DNA from: Cryptomeria japonica | Taxonomy: Eukaryota > Streptophyta > Pinopsida > Cupressales > Cupressaceae | DNA length: 64,000 nt | NCBI RefSeq assembly: GCF_030272615.1 | Contig: NC_081405.1 | Location: forward strand, 576,025,752 to 576,089,751 | Reading direction: 5' to 3' | Shown: in pieces, positions 24,602 to 37,930 of the stretch | Layout: every line of letters begins with the position of its first letter | How positions within the stretch are numbered: position 1 is the stretch's first letter | Made by a program: the position numbers and the translations under genes | Notes under the pieces: generated by a model | The model's database searches: none | The model's input: only the letters and a program-made list of their open reading frames with translations | Told to the model about the DNA's origin: nothing

Positions 24602-25528
24602 AAATCAATCTTGAGAGCATGTACAAGATCATTCAATTTTATTTGACTCTGTTGCTAAACATTTATCTTCCCTGTCTTACACATTGGAAAATAAAATCTT
24701 CAAGACAATAAAATAGTAGTTTCTTTTTTACTTTAGGTTTTGATTCAAGATTATTAGACTCCCTAGAAATAATTTACCAAAGTATTTACCATCACGTTTT
24801 TGTTACTGAATATGACTTTATGAGTGGATTACTTCTCATTAAGAAATAATTAGTAATAGAATAGGCCAAATTTTAAACATCTTTAAATGTAAATATGGTA
24901 AATTATGTGAGAAAAAGTAACCATTCTTAGTAGACAGTAACTTTTAGCTAACTCTTTGTATGCTTTTTTTTAAAGAGGGAGGAATAGGAAGATTTGGGAG
25001 ATAAACCTTAGATTACACATAATTTATCAATCTTTTAGAATTAAAATTATATTTTAGTTTGTTGTATGTATTAAATTATTATTTTTTTTAATTTTTTTTT
25101 TAAACCAATGACATTTATTTTAAGTTTATTTATGTTTTATTTTTATTTATTTTTTATTTATTTTCTATGAGTATCTAACAAAAACCTTGGATTTCATAGA
25201 GAGAGAGAGAGATCTGCATCAACTTTGCCTTTTGCAACTCTCTGAGGGCATTAAATCAGATGATGCATTTCTATCCCTTGTTCTAAAATTATTTTCACTA
25301 GTTCCTTGCTGGATTCCCAACTTGATATTTGTTGCTCTTAATAAAAATAAATCTAAATTTTCTTGTAAGGAAAATAAATTACTTAAGGAAAGGAAGTACA
25401 TTTGAAAACATATACATCTTTAAATAATTGAAACAACTCTAAGCTAGAGAATATCCTTAAGACAAAAATTTGGTAAAGACCTTAGGAACAAAAAAAAAGA
25501 AAAAAAAAAGAGGAATTGACCCATCATA
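24602..25528 (+). other. Ty3 untranslated leader
   Basis: About 0.9 kb of AT-rich sequence between the primer site and gag, with T-rich runs at 25080-25165. No gene seen; a 72-codon frame at 25187 has no motif. Confidence 0.6.
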
Positions 25529-26690
25529 ATGGCTTCAGAAAATGACCGAAAAGCTTACGAAGACCTAGAGAGAACCAATCAAGTCCTACTAAATGAAATT
25601 GCCAAACTAGCAGCTCAAGTCAATCAACTTAAGAATGAATCTATAGAACGAATCAAACAACAAGAGATATCAATCTCAGAGAGCAAGAAAAGTTCTCGAT
25701 CAACATGTCATCAAAACAATAGAAATGAAAAAACATAGAACAAAAAGTAAATGATGACGAGAATCATTCGAAGAGAGTGACACTTCCAAATCAAACAACT
25801 CTGACACTTGTGAATCAGAATCCTCAGAAAATACATTTAGCAAACAAACACAACGAGAATTAGATAATTTTGCTTGTAAAATCAAGCTACCTGAATATAG
25901 TTGTGACACTTGTACATGATAGGAAGCAGAGCAGTGGTTGACTAACCTAGAAAGATATTTTGACTTACAAAACACAAGTACCTATGCTAGAACAAAGATA
26001 ACCACCTACCAATTGAGAAGTAGTGCATTAAATTTGTGGCAAGATACAGTTAGATATTTAAAGCTATGAATTGATAGAACAAAATGGTCACAATTTAAAA
26101 AATTATTTCAACAGAAATATCTTTCTGATTACTTTCTACAAGAAAAGAAGAATGAATTTTTTCAATTGAAACAAAGGCTACAAACTATAAGTGAATATAA
26201 ACAAAACTTTGAAAGACTTAGTAGATTTATACCATTCATAGAAGGACATGATCATGTTGTTAGATTTATCAATGGTTTGATATGAATACCAAGCTCAAGT
26301 ATGGTGCAGCAAGCCAGTATCAGTAGATGAAGCTGCACAAATTGCAAAAAAATTTGAAAATTATCATCAAATTTCAAGACAAAAAAAAGAAAATCGCAAA
26401 AGAAATAGGGAAGGATCACATAAGGAAACTTTCAAACAAGGAAGACAATATTCCAACCAAAATACCGTTCAGTGTAGATCCACCAATATGTCCCATTTCA
26501 ACAAAGACCACAAAACATTATCAAGAATTCAATGTTGGGCTTGTGGTGAAAATCATCTTCAACGAAATTATCCTCAAATGCAACCTTATTGTGGGAAATG
26601 TGGCAAGAACCACCATAAAAATGACTGTTTATGCAACCCCCAAAACCACCAAAATCAAGATAATAAGGTTTTCACCCCTTCCAACATGAA
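25529..26690 (+). pseudogene. Ty3 gag
   Basis: Starts MASENDRKAYEDLERTNQVL with a predicted coiled coil (residues 8-50). The capsid region (about 25880-26280) has the retrotransposon gag pattern AEQWLTNLERYF...NLWQD...F...Y. Two zinc-knuckle-like units follow near 26533-26635: CWACGENHLQRNY has lost its last ligand (Cys to Tyr), while CGKCGKNHHKNDC is intact. Multiple stops and a frameshift before the knuckles make it a pseudogene. Confidence 0.82.
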
Positions 26691-27300
26691 GATTTATGTA
26701 GTTGTAGATACAGGTACGGTGCATTACCAACCTTCTTTAATTAAAATTAAAGGTTCTATAAATAATCATCTCATTGTTTTTCTTGTTGATTCAGGAAGTA
26801 TTCATAACTTTATTTCTCCTAGGGTTGTATCACAACTAAGGATTGCATCTAAATCAATCGAACCTTTAGATGTAGAAATGGCAGATGGTAGAATAGTTAG
26901 ACAAACAGGTGCAATTATTGAAAATTTAAAATTTGAATTAGACAAGCTTGTAACATATGATCATTTTCACATATTAAATCTAGGTACGTATGATGCTATT
27001 CTAGGTATGAGTTGGTTGGAGAAAAACAATGCTTTCCTAGGTTGTGAAAACAAATAGGTTATGCTAAACTCTAACATGGGGACATGTCACATTTTACAGG
27101 GTGAGAAAAGACCTCTTCACATTAAAACCATTTCAGCAATGCAAGTTAAGCGTAGTACGAGGAAACATTGTAAAATATTTTGCGCTATGTTTTTCAAAAC
27201 ATGTGATAAATTTAAATTAGATATTAATATTAAACCTGTGGTGCAAGAATTTAAAGATGTGTTTCCAGAAGAATTAAATAGGTTACCTCCTAAATGATCT
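26691..27300 (+). pseudogene. Ty3 aspartic protease
   Basis: FLVDSGSIHNFIS near 26780-26818 is the DSG active site with Asp intact, followed by the flap/LGMSWLE region (YDAILGMSWLEKNNAFLGC, 26990-27046). The open frame ends at 27057; a linker ending in FKDVFPEELNRLPPK (about 27250-27294) joins RT. Confidence 0.85.
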
Positions 27301-28130
27301 ATAGAACATGCAATTGATCTAGTTCCTGGGGCAGAATCTATCTCCAAAGCTCCCTATCGACAATCAATCCTTGAATTAACTGAACTAAAAATCCAATTAA
27401 CACAACTACTTAAGGAAGGTAAGATAAGGCCAAGTCTCTCTCCATGGGGTGCACCAGTATTATTCGTTAAAAAGAAAGACGGGACCATGAGGTTATGCAT
27501 AGATTATAGACAACTTAACAAATTAACCATAAAGAACAAGTACCCCTTGCCTCGAATTGATGACCTCCTAGACCAATTACATGGTGCCCTTCCAAAATAG
27601 ATATACAGTCAGGATACCATCAAATTCATATTAAAGAATCTGACATTTCCAAAATGGCATTTCAAACATGATATGGTCATTATGAATTTGTGGTAATGCG
27701 TTTTGGGCTAACTAACGCACCTGCAACCTTTATGACCTTGATGCATGATATCTTTTGACCATTTCTAGATGTATTTGTTATCATCTTTTTGGATGACATA
27801 TTAATATACTAAAAAAATGAGCAAGAACATGAGCAACATTTGATGATGGTACTAGAGACCTTACAAAAACACAAATTATATGCCAAATTAAGCAAGTGTG
27901 AATTCTTTAATTCAGAGGTATCTTATTTAGGTCATATAGTTTCAGAAAAAGGTATTTCACCAGACCCTGCTAAGATTAAAGCAATTCAAGATTGGCCTAT
28001 CCCCAAGGATGCTTACGAAGTAAGAAGTTTCCTAGGATTATCTAGGTTCTATCGTTGGTTTGTTAAAAACTATTCAAAAATTGCTGCACCTTTAGCCGAC
28101 CTAACTAAGAAAGATCAAAATTATAAATGG
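27301..28130 (+). pseudogene. Ty3 reverse transcriptase
   Basis: [13 protein letters not shown] near 27445-27483, [20 protein letters not shown] near 27494-27553, then a frameshift around 27590. The catalytic FLDDILIY near 27788-27811 keeps both Asp. The thumb follows as LSKCEFF...YLGHIVS near 27890-27945, then an FLGLSRFYRWFV block near 28030-28065. A TAA directly after the catalytic block stops the frame. Confidence 0.9.
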
Positions 28131-28570
28131 ATTGATGAATGTGATAAGGCTTTTGAAACATTAAAAACATTGCTAACAACTGCACCTATTCTTTGCACCC
28201 CAAATTTTAGCAAACCTTTTGCTATGATTACAAATGCATGTGGGACAGGTATAGGTGGTGTTCTAATGCAGGATAACCAAGTTGTATGCTAGGAATCAAG
28301 AAAATTATTACCTGTAGAAAGAAACTATCCTATTCATGATCCTGAATTATTAGGGATTGTCCATGCCTTAAAGGTTTGGCGACACTATTTATTGGGAAAC
28401 AAGTTTATTTTGAAAACAGACCATCATAGTCTTCAACACATATTTACTCAACCTCAACTTAACATGAGACAAAGAAGGTGGATGGAACTCTTAACTAAAT
28501 ATGATTTCACTATTGAGTATGTTCCTAGAAAAGAGAATGTAGTGGCAGATGCCCTAAGTTGAAAAAGATA
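28131..28570 (+). pseudogene. Ty3 RNase H
   Basis: FAMITNACGTGIGGVLMQD near 28218-28274 corresponds to the DAS.GIG.VL..D motif; the usual catalytic Asp is replaced by Asn (TNA for TDA). DHHSLQHIFTQ near 28420-28452 and an ENVVADALS block near 28533-28559 follow. TAG at 28290 falls where CAG would fit. Confidence 0.85.
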
Positions 28571-29640
28571 ATGTGTTAATGCTTTGATGTTGGTAAGGAG
28601 CCAATTTGAACATGATATCAAATCAAAATTACCTATCGATGACTATTTCCAACCAATTTATGAAGGCCTCCAAAATCAGTCCCCTAATATCCATTTGAAA
28701 GATCGATTAGAACAATATTTACTAGGTAGAAATGGACTCCTCTATTTCAAAGGAAGATTGTGCATTCCTAATATCCTTGGCATTAAATCACAATATTTGA
28801 AGATTCTCATGATATACCTATAGTCGGATGCCCTAGATTTCAAAAAAACCTATCTTTCAATCAAGAAAAACTACTTTTGGCCTCAAATGAAGAGTGAGAT
28901 CCGTACTTATGTGCAACAATGCTTAACTTGTCAAAAGGTAAAAGTGGAATAGTGTAAACCTCTTGGCCTCTTGCAACCCTTGTATATTCTAGAGTGGAAA
29001 TGGGAATCAATTAGTATGGATTTTATCACTGGATTACCTCGAACCCAAAAGGGTCATGATTCTATCTTTGTAGTAGTAGATCGATTAACCAAAATGACAC
29101 ATTTTCTACCCATCAAGATAAAATCTTCTACTTCTAACATTTCCCACATATTTGTTAAAGAAATTGTTAGATTGCATGGTATTCCAAAGAATATTGTTTC
29201 AAATCGAGACCCTAGATTTACATCATCTTTTTGGAAATCTCTTTTTTCTAAACTTGGCACTAAATTAAGCTTCACTACTGCATATCACCCTAAATCTGAT
29301 GGCCAAACTGAACGAATTAGTAGAATCTTAGAAGATATGTTGCACATGTATACCATGGATAAACCCAAATCATGGGAGGACTACTTACATAGAGTTGAGT
29401 TTGCCTACAATCAAGGATATCATTCAACAATTAAGATGTCAGCTTTTGAAGCTATGTATGGTCAAAATTGTAACACACCTATCTCCTGGTCTGACCCTGT
29501 TCATAAGATTTGGTATGAAAATGAAAACTTGCTTGAGATGGATGCTATTTTTAATAAAGCCAAACAAAACATGAAAGCTATCCAAGATCGATATAAAAGT
29601 TGGGCTGATTCCAAGAGGGCTACGTGAGATTTTGATGTTG
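28571..29640 (+). pseudogene. Ty3 integrase
   Basis: The N-terminal zinc region ends with a CLTCQKVK motif (28920-28943). The core has SMDFITGLP near 29015-29041 (first Asp), HGIPKNIVSNRDPRF near 29176-29220 (second Asp) and HPKSDGQTERIS near 29287-29322 (Glu), so the DDE triad looks intact. A stop at about 29627 (TGA where CGA would fit) ends the open frame before the C-terminal domain. Confidence 0.9.
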
Positions 29641-30052
29641 GTGATGATGTTTTCTTAAGAGTCAAATGAAAAAGGAGCTCATTAAAGCTTGGAAAGTATT
29701 CTAAAATAGCTCCTCGTTATTGTGGTCCTTTTCAAATATTAGAACAAATAGGAAATGTTGCTTATAGACTTGCTTTACCTCCTCAATAACAAATTCATGA
29801 TGTATTTCATGTAAGTTTACTTAAGAAATATATTCATGATGTAGATCATGTTAATCATTGGAAAAGTATTTCTATTGAACCTTCTTGTGAATTTAAAATT
29901 GAACCAGAAAGAATAATTGAAACAAGAACTAGAACAATAAGAAATAGAATTATAGAAGAAGTAAAAGTTAAATGGAGTCATTGTGGTAATGATAGTGCTA
30001 CATGGGAAAAAGCTGATTTTATTAGAATTCAATATCCACAATTGTTTGACTA
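29641..30052 (+). pseudogene. Ty3 integrase C-terminus with chromodomain-like end
   Basis: After the GDDVFLRVK block (about 29640-29668) and an IHDVFHVSLLKKYI block (29791-29832), the end reads VKVKWSHCGNDSATWEKADF near 29958-30018, then IQYPQLF and a stop. The V.WS......TWE pattern is that of an integrase chromodomain, which directs insertion to heterochromatin in chromoviruses (family knowledge). Confidence 0.72.
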
Positions 30053-30120
30053 AATGTTATTTTACATGTGTTAATGATGCAGAAACTCCTCACGCTATTG
30101 AGGGCAGTAGCTGATTTACA

Positions 30121-30130
30121 TGGGGAGAAA
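30121..30130 (+). other. Ty3 polypurine tract
   Basis: TGGGGAGAAA immediately before the 3' LTR. Confidence 0.8.
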
Positions 30131-30874
30131 TGTTACGGGACTTTTTCTCGTGGAAATAAATTGCAATAAATTTAATTCGATAAATTTAATTATGAACATT
30201 ATTATAGTTATGAAAGGGTGTGATTTTATGGTAACCACCCTGTGACATTATATAAACCCATGAAATAATAAAGAAGGGTACACAGAGAGGGAGGGAGAAA
30301 ATAATAGAAGCAAAAGAGATTAAAAGAAGAAAAAGCGAGAGGATAGTTAAGGTCTGGTGGTTGGGCATTGAGCATTGGAGAAGGGGCATACAGTGTGTGT
30401 CCAACTTGGGGTACAACATACACCCGGGAGTGTCCTGGCTAGGGCTGTGTTTATTTCATGTCATAAAGACATGTGGGGTTTTGGGTAAGAACCGTGTCCT
30501 CCTGGAGTGCATCCTTGCCTGGAAAACCCTAGGCCTATAACTAATCCTCTACGTGCGGGAAAACAACCTCTCCATGATTTACAGATATGTATTAATCAAT
30601 TTTATTTACAATCATTACCCTAATGTTTCACTGCTACAAATTATTATCTCAATGTTTTATTATTTATTATTGATGTACATTCATCTTTAATATAATTGTT
30701 CTATAAATGTTTTGAAGGTTAATTCAATATAAAATAATATTAATTTTATGAGTGATTAGTTTATCATTCTCTTGAATAATTACTTTTGGTTAATTAAATT
30801 AGGTTTAACTTAATATTTGATTTATTTAATCCACTGCAAATACTTAATAAATCATAGGGGAAAAGACCATTACA
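30131..30874 (+). repeat. Ty3 element 3' LTR
   Basis: 744 bases, TGTTACGGGAC to TTACA, directly repeated with 23845-24586; one 2-base indel (near 30571) and about 45 substitutions by eye. Confidence 0.95.
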
Positions 30875-31800
30875 CTCAAAACTCACCAACAATATAATCT
30901 TAACAAACAACATACCCAAACTGATAACAACTGATGATAATTAAATGTTAAACTCCAAAATCACTCATGAAGAAGTTAAAATAGCTCTAGCACAATTTCA
31001 TGCAGACAAAGCCCTTGGTCCGGATGGCTTCGCTGCTTGTTTCTTCTAGAAATGTTGGCACATCTTAGGGGATGAGGTAACTTATTTCTTGGAATCCACC
31101 CGCAATGTAGGAAGATTCCTAAAAGAAATTAATAACACTATTTTGGCCTTAATCCCAAAGAAGTAGAACCCTTAAAATGGGATGAGTTTAGACCCATTTC
31201 GCTATGCAACATGATCTACAAGATACAAGACAAAGTAAGGGCCAATAGATTAAAATAGTTAATGGCTATCATAATATTAGAAGAACAAACAAGATTTATA
31301 CCCAATAGATCCATTTTAGATGTGATTATTATTGTGCAGGAAGCCAACCACTCCTACCAAATTTAGGGGAAACCCAATATGCTACTAAAATTAGACATTA
31401 AAAAGGCTTATGAAAAAGTGGATTTGTACTTCCTATACAGTTGTATGAAGGCCTTTTCCTTTAACAAGAAATGGACAAATTGGATTCACTTCTATATATC
31501 AAACCCTAGGTTCTCTATCTTACTAAATGGTAAACTAGAAGACTTCTTTAAAACCTCCAGAGGACTCAAACAAGGGGATCCTTTATCCCCATTATCATTT
31601 ATAATTATATCTGAAGCCCTTGGAAGGATTTTGGAGGCATCACAAAGGTCCAACAAACTGTCAGGAATTCAGATCACAAGTGGAGTTGACCAATGCACCC
31701 ATCAACAGTTTGTGGACGATACAACATTTTTTGGAAAATGATAGCTAAAGGAAGCTACATAAATTAAAAACATATTATAGTCCTATGGGCTGGCCTCAAG
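30875..31800 (+). pseudogene. LINE-3 ORF2: reverse transcriptase
   Basis: Resumes after the Ty3 insertion. ADKALGPDGF near 31003-31030, LKLDIKKAYEKVDLYF near 31385-31430, RGLKQGDPLSPLSFIII near 31560-31608, and HQQFVDDTTFFG near 31700-31735 with both catalytic Asp. Stops at about 31048 and 31165 plus a frameshift before 31200 break it. Confidence 0.88.
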
Positions 31801-31919
31801 AGAGATGGTAAACAAAGAGAAATCAGAAATATACTTCTTCAAAATGGATCCATAGGAGGAACACAGGATAGCTTCATATCTAGGATACATAAGAGGCCAT
31901 CTACCACTAACATAAAGGC

Positions 31920-32245
31920 ATCAGATCAAATAAACTTTGGGACCCCTTGATGGGAAAAGTAAGGAAAAAGCTAGCATCCTGGAAAGCCTTATGGCTAACA
32001 GGGGTAGGAAGATTAACCCTCATAGAAACAATATTAGTAGCAATGCCTATCTACCTTCTATCTTGTATACCTCTTCCAAAAGTAATAGATACAAAACTAA
32101 CTCAAATAATGAGAGATTTCTGGAATGGTGCAGGAGATAAAAACAAAATGAAACTAATACCATGGGAAAAGATATGTCATGAAAAGAGAGATGGAGGAAT
32201 GAGAATAAGAAAATACTATGGTAAAATATGGCTTTAGGGGCAAAA
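31920..32245 (+). pseudogene. LINE-3 ORF2: post-RT thumb/connection region
   Basis: Reads KLASWKALWLTGVGRLTLIE near 31968-32025 and LLSCIPLPKVI near 32050-32085, then WEKICHEKRDGGMRIRKY near 32163-32215. These blocks (LS.AGR.TLI, Y.....P, W...C..K..GG.G) follow RT in all plant LINEs. It ends at a stop near 32237. Confidence 0.82.
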
Positions 32246-32494
32246 TTGGAATGGAAAATATATGCATCCTCAGAAGCAAAGTGGGCTAGAATCCTTAAGA
32301 GAAAATATATGTCACAAAATCAGAGAGAGGTAATATTTAGGTAAGCATATCCTCCCAAGGTATCTAGAATCTGGAACTTTATAAGAGAAAGTCGGTCACT
32401 CATTATGAACCACCTATCCTGGGATATTCATGATGGCAGAACAACCTTGTTTGGGGAGGATTCCTAGGGTGGCTATCATTCAATTGATAGTCTA

Positions 32495-33063
32495 ATGAAC
32501 ACAACTGACATTAAAAACCAAATGAAATATTTATGGGGGAACCATGTAAAGGATTATATGATACTGGAACCTAAATCAATAATGAGATGGACATGGAAGA
32601 ACATGTCCCCATTCTTAGTGGACAACAAAGACCAACAATTGCTACAAATTCTAGAGGGTAGAACAATAATACTCAGACCTGGATCGAATGAGCTTATATG
32701 GTCAAAATCAAAGAATGGACAATACAACTGCAAAGAATGGCTTTAGAACCATATATGAGGAGGCAAACACAATCAAAGACTACACCCCTAACACAATTTG
32801 TTCGGTTAAGTTTGAACTCCCAAAAGATGGCTTCTTTGCTTGGATCATTTTAGGGGAAAGTTATTACTGTGGAACAATTTAAATTCAGAGGTTACAAAGG
32901 GCCCTCAATGTGTGTCTTATGCAAGAAATGTGAAGAAACAAATGACCACTTATTCACAACCTGTACCTACACACAAAGATCCTGGTATTGGTTGATGGCG
33001 CAATTAGGTTGGTCAGGAGACATCATCCCTAACCTAAGAAATGGCTTAGAATTTGGCCATTAA
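32495..33063 (+). pseudogene. LINE-3 ORF2: zf-RVT region
   Basis: LIWSKSKNGQYNCKEWL at about 32693-32743 is the W....G.F..K..Y-type block; CVLCKKCEETNDHLFTTC near 32911-32964 is the zinc-binding motif, C-x2-C...H-x4-C intact. Two frame changes occur between them. Confidence 0.8.
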
Positions 33064-33339
33064 TAAAAAAGAATAGCATCTTCCATAACTTATGGATATG
33101 CAATCCAGTAATAGTAATCTAGGAGGTTTGGAAGGAGAGAAATGGGAGAATCTTTCAGGAAACAGAAATGAAGATAGAAATACTGATAGCAAAAAGAGAA
33201 GCCTCCATCACATAAACCACCAATAATAGGAATATAACCATCCCACAACATGATAAGACATTATAGAGTGGGATAACTATATTAGGAAGCAGTGGAAGGG
33301 GATCAAAATTCCCCCTTTCGTTAGAAAAGGGAACTTAGA

Positions 33340-33480
33340 TAACTCAATTTTGATGGAGCATCTAGAGACAACCCGGGGGAGGCAGGGGCGGTATGCATAA
33401 TTCACTCAGGTGATGGATATGTATTGGATCAAAATCCTGATATTTAGGACATGGTACACACAATAAGGCAGAAATATTGA
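33340..33480 (+). pseudogene. LINE-3 ORF2: RNase H, N-terminal fragment only
   Basis: [16 protein letters not shown] near 33346-33393 is the classic plant RNase H start with the first catalytic Asp; HNKAEIL near 33460 is the next conserved block (in another frame). The domain then runs into an AT microsatellite at 33505 and its C-terminal half was not found. Confidence 0.75.
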
Positions 33481-33500
33481 AGGTATACATAGGTTCTTGC

Positions 33501-34480
<980 letters not shown>

Positions 34481-34793
34481 TATAAAAATGATGAAACATA
34501 GCCAAAAATCATTATAATAATACTGCTCAATTGCCAAAGCAATCATGCACTAGCAATGTTAGGCATAAAGAGAATCAATAATCATTAGTCCTGTAGTCAT
34601 ACATCAAGACATTTTAGGGAAGGGAATATGTCAGAATTATCTACAAGCAATCATACAACATAGTGAGAGACAGAGAGGTAAACTTCATGTGACTCGCCTG
34701 GCACAACCAGGGTCACTATTTGTAGTACAGGTTTTACTAGTTACCATAACCAGTATATCTTCACATAAGCATTCATTAATAAACTCTGCCTAA

Positions 34794-35420
34794 ATGGATT
34801 CCGGTATTTATATCTGCTCTGAGAAGTGGAAAATGTCCTTCAAAAGAGAAATTTCTAATAAGAGATGGTCGATTATCCTAAAAATGGAGGATGATTTGGT
34901 TATACATGCGACCAAAAGGATTATGGGTGATGAGATAATCCTTTCAAAACATAGGCAAAGAGTTAACAATAGCATCCCAATAGGGTTTGTAGTGATTTTA
35001 CTTGCAATGGGAGAATGAAAAGCAGTAACAGTCACATTATGCAGATTGATTTTCAATGACGAATACTTGGATAACCTGGAATTGGCGATAAAATGTGTGG
35101 ATGAGAATCTACAGACACCTTACCCAAAAGATTACTCCAAAGTGGCAAAAGCCATTGACAAGGGGGAGGTACTTAACATAGAATTCAAAAGGCCCATTCT
35201 TAGTAATAAGGGCCAAAGTCTCTGCAACCAAAGACAAACAAAGATTGATAGAAGCATTGCATTCCTTAAGCAATGGCTAGGAGTGGTCATAGAACCGAAA
35301 GGAGAATGGTGGGTGAGTTAAATGGTCTAAGAAGGATGGACACCGTTCCAGGAAAATAATCCCACTGAATCATAGGCCTCTAGTATGGAAGCAACAGATG
35401 ATAGTGAAGAAGATTAAGCT
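34794..35420 (+). pseudogene. LINE-3 extra downstream ORF, function unknown
   Basis: Two open frames, 34794-35018 and 35046-35321, in adjacent frames. The first reads MDSGIYICSEKWKMSF and later GFVVILLAMGE; the second continues into a KVAKAIDKGEVLNIEFKRP block (about 35139-35195), then FLKQWLGVVIEPKGEWW, and after a stop a DDSEED acidic end near 35398. It occupies the same place (after RNase H) as the extra ORFs of the other two LINEs, but I could not align it to them. Family not recognised. Confidence 0.45.
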
Positions 35421-36208
35421 CCAATTACATAATTTTTTTTTTATAATTATTATAACGAATCTTATGCATAGACAGATATGACCGATAGATAGCTCAAGAC
35501 ACATAGTGAACTATTTATTTTCACTAATAAAATATGCATATCGAACTGTAAGATAGCCACTGTATGACAATATCAAATGATAGTTAAACTATACTTAAAT
35601 GAGACATAAATATTGATTACCAAAATAAGAAACTAAAGTCCATACTAGAGAGGTGTGGTAGTATCAACCCTTTGCTAACCAGTGCATCCACTTTTGAGAA
35701 ATATTGTAGAATGGGTAATCTTTCAAAGTAGGACCAACAATTTCTAATGTTGACCTATTTGGAAAGAAACCTAGTCTAGAATAATAACAGGGGAGAGTGT
35801 ACTGAAATAGTATTGGCTTTATTATTCCTTTGAAACTAACAGTTAACATAGTGGTTTTGTAGAAGAAGGTATTGAAAATTTGTTTTGCAGGAGAAGGTCT
35901 TAAAATTTGGTTTGTAGGATTAGTAGAAGGTGACTATGATGGCAAAAGGGAACTAAGAAAGCTGGACATAAATACACTATCCCATGCCAAGCATAGATTC
36001 TCTATATCAAGGGCTTTTTTACAAGCCATATTGTAGAACCTATTAAAGGTCAATTGTAATTTAAAGTTTGTTAGTCGACCATTGGTCTCAGGTAAGGCTG
36101 GAGGTTTTCTCCTCTCCACCCTTTCCTACCAACGCCTACACTGAGCATGGATTGTAACACTTCTTTTATCAATAAAATACAACTTAGGCCTTTTTACCGA
36201 AAAAAAAA
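35421..36208 (+). other. LINE-3 3' untranslated tail
   Basis: Non-coding, ending ATCAATAAAATACAACTT near 36170 (a possible poly(A) signal AATAAA) and ACCGAAAAAAAAA, a short poly(A) tail, before the target duplication. Confidence 0.65.
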
Positions 36209-36615
36209 TTAATTAATTTTAAAATTATATACTAAATGTATGTAAATGTATAAATCATATATAAATATTAAATGATAAATATAGAAAAAAATATCAAATA
36301 TATACTGATATATATTTAAATATAAAATGTATATTACATTGTGAGATTTATGAAACATATATCAATAAATGATAATAAAAATATGTATAAATATATACTA
36401 AAAAATTAATGTATATTTATATTTGATATCAAATATAAATTTTGTTGTGAAGAAAAATTAATCTCAAATCAATTATGAATACACTTTAAAGGATTTAAAT
36501 ATGATTGAAACAAAACTAAAGAAAAATTATAACTTTAAATCAATTATGCATCTCTTTATAAATTATGCATACTATTTATAATAACATAATTTTTTATATT
36601 AACATAATTTTTTTA
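36209..36615 (+). repeat. Dispersed repeat, copy B, segment 2
   Basis: Begins with the right copy of the LINE-3 target duplication (36209-36222). About 36285-36430 aligns with about 10075-10215 of copy A (shared AAAATGTATATTACATT, ATATCAATAAATGATAATAA). It ends at the LINE-2 junction. Confidence 0.72.
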
Positions 36616-36693
36616 GACGTGGTATGTTAAAAAGTACGAACAATCCTCTCGCTCTCCCGCTCTTCAAGTTCAAATTTCTAACCTCTATCGTTC

Positions 36694-37930
36694 ATGGTGG
36701 TGTCTACTGGTGGGGATCTCCCCCCACAAGAGACAGACCCCATTTTGGACCCTACGATGGTGACATTGTCTATCACATCATTTCTTGGTCCCACGGTAGT
36801 TCCTCCTTCCAATCTGGCACTGCCTCAGGTTGATGGTTCTTCTTTGGAGAGCTCTATGGCCACACCCATGGTATTTGATTCTGATACTATTCCTAACATG
36901 TCAATTTTTCTAACCATGGAGCCTCAGGCTATTAACGCGAACCTCAAGGGTTGAAAAAACATGTTGGTCCAAAATACTGAGACTGTGGACCCCAACTTTG
37001 TCCACGTCTACTCGCAATCTGAGGACGAAATGTCTTTTGAGCTTCTTGATATTGTTTTGGACCATATTTTACTGAACATGGCCAATAATCTGGTGGGGAA
37101 GTTCTTCTCCCTGTGCCCCATGGTGGAGATGGTCAGAAAATGGGTCAAGGATATATGGAAACTGAAAGGGAGTGTTTTTGTTAGTGCCATGCCTGGTTCC
37201 CTCTTCCTCTTCAAATTCACCACTGAGAAGGATGTCACCCTTGTCCTCTCTATATGCTAGTCCTATGGTTGAAACAACCTCTCCCTTTGTCATTGCAAGG
37301 CTAGCTTTGACCCTATGGCTAACTTGCAGAAAACTGCTTCGGTGTAGGTTCGGCTCATGGGGCTTTCCTTGAATAATGGGATGAATTCTTTGTTCAAGCT
37401 ACTGTGAACATGAATCTCCCAAACTTCACAACCCTCAAATCTAGGCTTGGTAGCTAGACTCAATCCTTGGTTTATGAAAATACTACCCTCTTCTTCCAAA
37501 ACTACAGCAAATCGGGGCATGTTATCACCCAATGCAAGGCTCTAGCCCCCCTATCCATCAAGCTTAAGGGACCGGCCCAGGTGCAAGTTTCAGTGCAAAA
37601 TGCTCCTATTATTTATCAAGACTTAGCTATGGGACCTATGGGCACTCCTACTCCTGGCCTGGACCTGCCTCCCTTAGCAGTTGATGACCTAATTATGGAA
37701 GAATAGCCCTTTGCTAAGAGTATCAACAACCTTCTCAAATCTCCTACAAAGATTGTGGTGGAAGCCTCTAATTCGACCCAGAAGGAATAGTACATCTCCC
37801 CGATAGTCAGCTCGATTTCAGTGGTTGATCAACTGGAAGATTGTGAGATTCTAAGGGACCCCTCTCTCATCACAGAGAAAACTCACTCCTCGTTGGTGTC
37901 TCCCACCCTAAACTAGGATTTACTCTCACC
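36694..37930 (+). pseudogene. LINE-2 ORF1 (DUF4283-like, degraded zinc knuckle)
   Basis: Starts MVVSTGGDLPPQETDPILDP. The DUF4283-type block lies near 37090-37250: VRKWVKDIWKLKGSVFVSAM then LFLFKFTTEKD. The segment 37467-37706 contains FQNYSKSGHVITQC (about 37490-37531), a zinc knuckle whose first Cys residues are lost but which keeps GH....C. Thereafter Ser/Pro-rich linker to about 37930. Stops at 36952 and 37258 and a frameshift make it inactive. Presumed RNA-binding partner of ORF2. Confidence 0.72.

Larger units (their letters stand above)
23845..30874 (+). mobile_element. Ty3 LTR retrotransposon inserted in LINE-3
   Basis: Complete structure of about 7.0 kb: 5' LTR 23845-24586, tRNA-Met primer site, gag, protease, RT, RNase H, integrase with a chromodomain-like C-terminus, polypurine tract, and 3' LTR 30131-30874. 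LTRs start TGTTACGGGAC and end TTACA. Target duplication CTAAA/CTCAA with one mismatch. About 45 LTR differences by eye (about 6%). Joining the flanks restores the LINE order endonuclease-linker to RT, which confirms nesting. Confidence 0.95.
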
